Of a DNA stretch of 64,000 nucleotides, positions 50,201 through 59,200 are shown in pieces. Every line of letters starts with the position of its first letter. Positions within the stretch are counted from its first letter, which is position 1. Made by a program: the position numbers and the translations under genes. The notes beneath the pieces were generated by a model that had not been told where the DNA came from, ran no database searches, and saw only the letters and a program-made list of their open reading frames with translations. The stretch comes from Ceriagrion tenellum (Eukaryota > Arthropoda > Insecta > Odonata > Coenagrionidae): the NCBI GenBank assembly GCA_963169105.1, contig OY720632.1, positions 60,793,136 through 60,857,135 of the forward strand, given 5' to 3'.

Positions 50201-53200
50201 AGTTCACGGTTTGAGGAGAAGAAAAGTTGGAGGCGCATCAAACGAAAAACGTCGAAAAAGCCTGATAGCGTTTTTTCAATGGACTGAAAATTTTTTCATT
50301 TGGCTGGAAAAATCCCATTATCCGGGGATATCCAAAGTGAGCACTACCGCTCTCTTGGGGGTGGTGCTTCTATCTGTGGGAGCGAAAAGATAGGGGGCGG
50401 GAGGGGGGGGGGGCGATGGAGGCCGGGTCCTTATTGAACAGTGTCATACGTAATTGTCCTGCGATGAATATACTATCCACCATTTGGATTTGGAACAACC
50501 ATTAAATTCATCGTAATCGTAGTAACTAAATTTTAATTATCTACCTCATCTGATCATGCTATCTATGATTTTAAGAAATACGGTTGGGTAGGTATAAGTT
50601 TTAGTGAAATCGAGGGCGCGGTGGCTTGAAAAGGCTTGGGGAACACTGTCTTCAACGATTCAAGTACTGTTCATCGTAGGATTATATTTTCTTCCGGCTA
50701 ATACACAGTGTGTCCCAGTTCCGATAGGACTGTGGCTATGAAAAATAAAAGACACGGAATGTATTAAAAAAATCACTGTATTTATTCAAAATAATCTCCC
50801 TCTGAATCAATACACTTGATCGGATCGATGTGAAAGTGTTTTGAAACAGTCGCTGTAGCCCTATTTTGGAATTGCACGGAATATTGCAGCACAATATTTT
50901 TGATGTCTTTAATGGCGTTACGAAATAGAGCATACCACCGAAAAACATTTGAACGACTTAAGACATCACCACTATAGACACTTTTCATCATGCCGAGCGT
51001 TTCGCAGACTGATTGGCCTAACTTAACACAAAACTTGATGTTGCCTTGCTGCTACAGCGCCATTTTCCGACGAGTGTTAGAAACGTAGGCACTGTTACAT
51101 TCGCGGCCAGAACGCATTTTGCAGCGATACTAGAGATTTGAACTTCTACACGGCTGTTGCTGAAACTTCAAGGATTGTAACGCCGCATCTCACCCTATCG
51201 CGAGATGCGGCGTTACAATCCCTGGGGTTTCTAGGTTGGGTTGGTATGTAAAGAACAAAGCCTTGTATCTAGAACATTAACTAATATAATGGAAATACGA
51301 AGCTCCATGATCGGGACGAGAACTAAATTCCCATATCACTATTTTTGAGAATTTTGATTACTTTTATTCGGACACCCTATGGGACACACTGTAACTGTCC
51401 TAAATTCTTCTCGGGTATCCGTCCGGGTTAAATTATCCATCTTTATCTCCGCCGACGTTTCGATGAGCTCCCAACCGTGGAGCTTCGTATTTCCATTATA
51501 TTAGTTATTGGTAACGAGAGCTAAATTCCCATATCACTCTTTTTGAGGATTTTTATTACATTTTTTCACAAAAAATTTGCATCGAAAACTGAGTGTCATT
51601 TTGGTCATCTTTGGCATAAATTTTCGGTATCTGGAGACTATTTGGAGTAGATGCTGCATTTGCTCATAATTGGCCACTACTGCTCAAATCAGCTCCGAGT
51701 CGCTACCCGCCACGAGATAGAATTGCAGTGTGGAATTTCAAACAAGCAGTCCTACAGGAACTGGGACATTAAGAGTGTCCCATTTTGCAACGATGTCTGA
51801 GAGTCATGGGTCTTAGGGTCTCAGATGGTAAAATTTCATGAGATAATGAGGTGTACAAAAAATTTCCGAAATCGGATTTCATTACTGCTGCTTTATCACT
51901 ACTGCCGAAATCAGCTCCGAGTCGCTACCAGCCGTCTGGACGAGACGTAACACGCAACAATGAACAGCGATGCAGCGCTATCAGGCGAACTCAAGCGACG
52001 CGTCTCGACACGCAGACGCTTGGCCTCGAGTGGAGTGGGGAAGGAGTGGTGAGGAAACAGCGCGGGAGCGCGGGCTTTTCAAACGGGCGGCTCGCGCTTA
52101 TGGGAGCCCCCATGTTCAACGAAAATCTGCTTGCGCGACCCCTAAATACAATCCGATTTCGGAAATATTTTGCACACCTCATTTTCTCACAAAGTGTCAC
52201 CATCTGAGATCCTAATACCCCTGACTTTCTGACATCGATGCAAAATGGAACACCTTAGGGGACACACTGTGTAACTGTCCTAAATCTTCCCGGGTGTCTG
52301 TCCGGGTTAAATTATCCATCTTCATCTCCGCCGACGTTTCGATGAGAGACTTTTTCATCGTCATCAAAACCGTTGATTGTACTGTTCTTTGTTCGTTCGA
52401 CCAACTCGGTTAGAATCGAGGGAGGACTGTCACCGATAGATGGCGACAGTCGTCCACTTCCGAAAAACTTTAAGCACCTCAGTTCGACGATCGCAGAGAG
52501 GAAAGACATTGCGACCGATGGAACCTCTAAGACTCTCGTCGACTCACCATTCCTTGCAGGGGAACCTGGAGCGTGGCAGGCGTCGGCTGCGTCACGGGCA
52601 TCTGCCAAACGTTTCCGTCTCCCGTCTGCGTCATTTTCTCGCTCGAGCAGACGTTCTTGCCCTCGCCGGGAGGAGGGCCCGTCGAGCCGAGGGACCCGCG
52701 CCTCTGGGCACCCGTTCCGTCTTCGTCGTGGAGAAGGACCACGTCACTGAACATGACACTGCTGCGGCGGCGATGCGAGGGAACCGGGGTCAGAAGGGAC
52801 GTGGAGCCCTGAAAAAAGAGGAAATGTCGCGGGCACATTGGCAGGTCATTGATGGGAGAAGAAGATAGAGGAAACCATCATGTTAGCACAAGTACCGGAC
52901 GACTTGTTCCTTTTTTGGCGGTTGAGCCGATTTTCGTTCATGTACTAATTTGAGTGAGACGTAGGGTAGTTTGAGCGACATAGTTCCTCAATCATAATGG
53001 ACACTACCTATATTCGAATTGTAAGTTACAATTTCAGCAGTTATAGGAAACATGAATCAAATATTGCATTATTAAAGGTGCAAGAATATACTCTAATATG
53101 ACTAAAATTTCAAGTAATTAAATAAAAATATCTTTATAAGTCATAAACTTGATTCATTTTTTTCACGCGGTACGGTTACTACTCCTTCGCACCGGTAAGT

Positions 53201-56200
53201 AGATTTGCTTTGCGATTCTGATGATGATGCACTGGGTGAAGAATCGAAGATGAAAATTTTTGCATGCAGTAACTCAGAACCAACAATGATGCAGTTACTG
53301 CCCTTTTGCTTAGCAGGGCGAAGTTCACTGAAGGTAAACTCTACACCTTCAAGCGTCACTTCGTGGAAGTATTTTATATTTGAATCCATATTAAAACAAT
53401 CCTTGTACTTTTCCACAAGTATTTATTAACGTGCTACACGTTTCGCGGCTTGCTGCATATTCAGGTACAATTGTTTACATGTTATTTATTGATAGTTACG
53501 ATAGTAACCAACGCTAGGAAGCTGGGGGCTTCTTAGCATTAGCATTATTAGCACAGCTCAACGCAGCATTCTGCACTCCCATATCGCTTTTGAAATTTTT
53601 AGTAAACGGTAAAGACATAGTTGATAAATTATTCAGGTCGGGTATTTACAAAATAAAATGCAATAGTTGTAATATAGCTTACATTGGTCAAACAGGACGA
53701 AATATTAAGACACGGATCAAAGAACACCCACGAAGTTATTTAAATATGGATACCAACTCACAATTTACAAAGCATCAGCTACATACTGCGAAATTCTACA
53801 TGCCCTACCAAAAGATTTAAAGATGGATGCATTGGAGCAAATGGAAATAGTCAGAGAGTTAAGCAATCTTTGCAATGAGTTTCTTTTTCCGCACCTCTTC
53901 CCACTCCTTTCCGAAAAAAATTCCCATTTTACAAGCCCCTGACCTATGTTCCCCTCCCTTTCCTCCCAAAAATTTCTAATAAAGTCTCGAAAACACTTTA
54001 TCAGCTGAAGCAATTCAGACAACTAATACCTTTTCCGCTACGCCAAAAGCTGGCAACCTCTTTAGTTTTACCACACATAGATTACTTCTCGCTGGTGTTC
54101 ACGAATATATCAAAAGAACAAATTGCCATTCTACAAAGATTACAGAATTGTTGTATACGATATATATATGATATCTCACACGATGAACATGTCAGCCCGT
54201 ATTATGAGATGTTAAATTGGTTAAAATTGAAGAAAGACGTATGCTGCAAATGGGTGTATTTATTTTTAAATTATTAAATGTAAAGGTTCCATTGTATTTA
54301 TATGACCAATATGTATTTAATAAGGACAAAAAAAAGCGAATGACTAGAAATAATTCGAACTTAATAATAACATGCCATAGAACAACTACTTATAATTAAT
54401 CATTTTATGTATCATCGTGTAAATTGTGGAATTCTCTTCCTCAGAATATAAAGACGTTGACATCAGTGTTTGCATTCAAGAAAGCTCTGAAAGAGTATTT
54501 ATGTTCTAAATATTAGTAAATAAAATGTAACATTTACTTATCTCTTTGCTTTATTTTTTGTAAATTGTGCAATATTAGTGGCTGTTTATACAAAGCATTG
54601 TAAGTTTCATGCCTTTCATCTTTTTATGTAAATTTTCCAGAGACAATACCAACCTCTAATATTATGTCTCCTGCATGTTATTATGTAGCAATTACTTTAT
54701 TAATTTACGTTGTTTGTAAATCTTATCAGCAGCTTAAATATAAATAAATGTAAATGCCATGTTTGTGCTCCATGGGATTATATGGTCCCAGAGTAAATAA
54801 ACTTTATCTTATCTTAAAAAAAAAATTAGTTCTTTCTCCGAACCCCCCCCCCCCAGCTTCTTAGATATATAATAAATAACATATGAACAATTCTATCTGA
54901 AGATGCAGCAAGCTGCGAAACGCGTAACACGTTAATAAAGAGTTGTGAATAAGTACATGTATTGTTTTAATATGGATTCCACTAGTCACTAAACGGATTT
55001 CCACCGCAACTGTATTAAGTCAGCTGTTATTCTCACCTCTCCGTTGCCCTCCCAGCCGTTGGACACGGAGGGCACTCTCAGGAGTCCCGGTCGTCGTGGG
55101 CTGGCCAGCAGCTCCACGTCCGAAACCTCGGGGCTCGCCGTGGGGGCGTGGAGGAGGCCGTCTCCGCCGCCGCCCCCGCCCCCTCTGGCCACAGCGCCGA
55201 CTCCTCCTCCCCCCACTCCGGCCTCCCCTTCCCCACCCCCACCGCCTCCGCCGCTCCCTCCACCCCCACTCCCGCACGACCCCCCCATCACCACGACCAC
55301 CGGCGGGGGCAGGGTCCCCTGGGGGCCGGGAGGGGGGAGAACCGGAGGACCGGGGGCCTCCGCCCCCCGCCGCCTCCGCCTCCTCCTGCGGTGGTGGTGT
55401 CCGCCGTCCCCGCCGTGGTGCCTCCTATGGTGGATCCCCAGGGACCTGCCCCCTCCGCCCCCGGAATCAACCCCCTGCTGCTTCTCCTCCTTCTCCTTCC
55501 GGTTCCGGTACTTGTAGATGCGGTACTTCTTAATGAGTTTCCGTTTCCCTCGGCGCCACAGGTGGGCGATGTACTTGACGATCTCGGCGTAGCATGTGGA
55601 CGGCTCGGAGTTGTTGGTGCTGGCGAGCGTGGAGGTGGAGTGGAACCGCGCCCTCTCCATCCGCATGCGCTCCATCTCGCGCTTCTTCGTCTCCGAGAAC
55701 TGAGTGGCGATGACCACGAGGCACAGGTTGATCATGAAGAAGGATCCGATCTGGGGCGGGGAAGAAAAGAGGGGACAATGTCGAGGAGGAAAGATCCAAA
55801 AGGTGAAGGCTCGGGCGCGATTTTGCGCGTGGAGTTACGACGACATTGAGCGTTCTATGACAAAAGTGTGTATACTTTCCGGCCGGTAGCATTGTGTAGT
55901 AGTGCAATGACGTCTGGTTGATAGCAACAAACCAAATGAAAAACACTCGATGTTGTACTGTCCCCATTTTTAAAATAATACTCGAACTTTACTAAAGGTG
56001 TTTCGGGACTTTAATTGGCCATCATCAGTTACAGTGTGTGAGGTACTACTGATGATAGCCAATCAAAGTGCCGAAAGGCATAAAGTAAAGTTTGAGTATT
56101 ATTAAAACAAGTGGACAGTACAACATCGAGTGTTTTTCATTTCGAATATGCAGTTCCACAACATCTTGCCCGAAACTGTTGACAGCAAGAAACCAAATGA

Positions 56201-59200
56201 AAGCTTTCCTTCTCCGGTTTTTACGTCTAGCACAATATTCATCGATGTTCTTTTTGTAGCCTCGGGGGTCAAATAATTTTATGGCACCCATTACCTCTAA
56301 CATTAGCCAAAAGAAGCGGAAGATGCTTACTTTCGACGGGAGTTATGGTAGATAAGAAAGGATTGAAATCGTGGTATTAGAGAAAAATTGAAATGCTTTG
56401 CCACCCACGATCAGAAAACAATTTGAAAAAGCCCCTACGTTGATCACTAAATCGTCTTGAAATCCCCGAATACCACGTGAGCTGTCAATCCTCTGTCTTC
56501 TGCTCGTATCAACTAATCCGATCGCGCACCATCGTGATCATTTAACAACCTTTCACAGAAAATAAAAAACATTGACGATAATTGGTGATGCGCGTACTGA
56601 AGTTTTTTTCTTGCAAAGCGCACTTCAACTTTCAGCACTGAAATGTTTTGTGATTAAAAACGATAAAAATTACACGAGAATATCGATTTGTCACTCATAA
56701 TATTGATAGTGTTAAACGTTCAGGGCATACGAGTAAAATTGCTCGCAGAAACTAACAGAGGGATGATAAGACAGAGGGATAACAGACGATGATAATACAT
56801 GGGTATAATTAATATGCCTCTTGTGCTTACTAGCTTCATTTTGTGAATTTTGAATTCCTCTCACGTACTTATAATAAGAGGGTCAAGCACTACTGAGTGT
56901 TTTAAATTGCTGGTTACTCAACGTGAAATATAACAATACTTTTTATTTTCTTACTCTCTTATGTACTATTAGAACATAAAGATAGTCTGCCACGTCAGCA
57001 TCATGAAAAACATTTCTAAAATAGTCTGAAATAAATCTAGAATAGATAAACTTTTCTAAAAAAATTCTAAATTAAAGCCCATTATATATTAATTCCCATA
57101 GAATAGAAAAAAACTGATAGAATGTTGATTATGTAATCAAATTTTGCATAAAAAATTCGTTGCCGGATTCTTACCACGATCAATAGGACGAAGTAGATCC
57201 AGTCCCAGAAAGAATGAGCGTCTTGAATGTAATACATGATGTCTGTCCACCCTTCAAGACTGATAACCTGTGAATGAAAATAAGGAAAAATTATTTAATC
57301 TTTTTCAATCAATGCAATAACCGTTTTAATAGGTCTTCTAATGGTTGAAGTATTTGAACAAAGTACCTCTATTTACAGCTAATTACATAATGCAAAAGTT
57401 ATCTCAGGTTTAAATTTGAATAAACAACAAAACTGTAGTTCTCAAGTTCTAGACTTCACAATTTCTCAAGACTATTCTCTGAAAATGCTGATACTTCTCT
57501 TCTCTCGGCCGTGGAAGTTATACTTTTCTTCTGACAGTTCCTGTAGTCTTGGGTCCATCTTCCAAAGGGCTGTCTGCACAAGTTCCTACGAGGTAAGTAC
57601 CATAATAAGCAGGAATATTTCCTTAAATGCCGTGGAAATCTTCGAGGACAATTTTATTCTTCATAATTTAATACGAAATGATGAAACATTTTCAATTTGA
57701 GAAGTTGAGAAGATTAAAGTAAAGTTCCGAGGCTGTTACTAGCTTTCCCCCCGAAATTCCAACATTCAGAATACTCAATCTACTCATCTAATTACGTTTT
57801 ATTGAAGTCATCATAGGCATTACGATCGTAATCACATCAGGTAAATCTGTGCAGTAATCGCATAATGAGGCGAAAAATCTAAAAGGCTGAACGCGTGAAA
57901 ATTGGTCTCTCTAGGATTTACCACCAACTTCAGCAAAAAAGTAATGCAAATGAGTAATTTATAAGGATATGCAAATGCAATCTTCTGGGAGAAATGATTC
58001 ATAGCCTTTGGTGGGTTGTTTTGGTGCTGAGTGATTACTGATAGCACATAAACACTTCAGTTACTCATTATTCGGACAAATTTTTGTAGCCGAGACATCT
58101 GTACCACCAACAGAGAATGCTATTTGTGCCTGCGTAATAGCGTTCATTCATTGGTTGTTCATCCTAAGGCTTGAAGCCCTCCACCTTTCCCTATCTAATG
58201 CGAGTTCCCTTACCTCCTGGTGTCTCTTCCAATGTACTTTCCTCTTTATTTGGTCTATGTACTTATTCCTGGGTCTTCCTTTGAGGACTATTCCTTCTAT
58301 TTTGCCCTCAAATATGTTCTTCACAAACCCATTGTGTCTCAGGGTGTGCCCAATCCATCTGGTTCTTCTTTTCTGTATGATGTTCCATCTGGTCATTTTC
58401 TCTTCCTTTCTTCTGGGCACTTCATCATTTCCCATTTGTCCGTTCATTTTATCTTCAGTATCCTTTTCCAGCACCAGGTTTCGACGGCTTCTATTCATTT
58501 CTGGACAGCTATTACAAGGTCCATGCTTCCGGTCCATAGAGTGCTACGCTTCACACGAATGTTTTCACATACTGTATCCTGGTTTTTAGTCCTATCTTGT
58601 TTGAAAGTTCACAATTAATGCTCGCCAAAAATTCTCATTCGTATGCAAAATGATAGGTTTACCATATTTGAATGAAAATTACCTTATATAAAAATGCACA
58701 TTTAGGCATTTTACGGAAACTAGGGTGCATATTGCTTGACCGTTCGTCATATGCTCAGGAAAATATAAAATAAATAAAAAAAGTTTAAAAAAATTTTAAA
58801 GCATGATTTTCTAAATGAATCATTAAAAATCCAAAAAAAGAAACATCTTCACACCATGCACTATAAATTAAGTACATTTAAAGGTTTTCTAGAAATTGTA
58901 TAGGGAAATCCTCGATTCCATTGAATACCAAAATCTTCATATTTAATGAATTTATGTTGATATCGAATATGAAAGAGCGCCCCACGCTTTTCGTTGTGGT
59001 CTTATCATAGTGTAACTTATTTCCTTGAATTTAATTTAATTTTTTCCAGTACTAGACTAAATTTTCATTCACTTGAGAAAATATAACTTTTCTTTTTTAG
59101 TATGATGTTAAGGTAGTCCTTTTTTAGATTTTGCAATAATTTTTTCAGAAAAGCATGTTTAAAAATTCTGGTTTCATTTTTATTTTTTTACATTTTAGTC

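Noticed and set aside
55044..55849. Long plus-strand open frames (up to 233 codons) opposite the I-II linker exon
   Set aside because: They are antisense shadows of the GC-rich, repeat-coded exon, which has splice sites and family matches on the minus strand.
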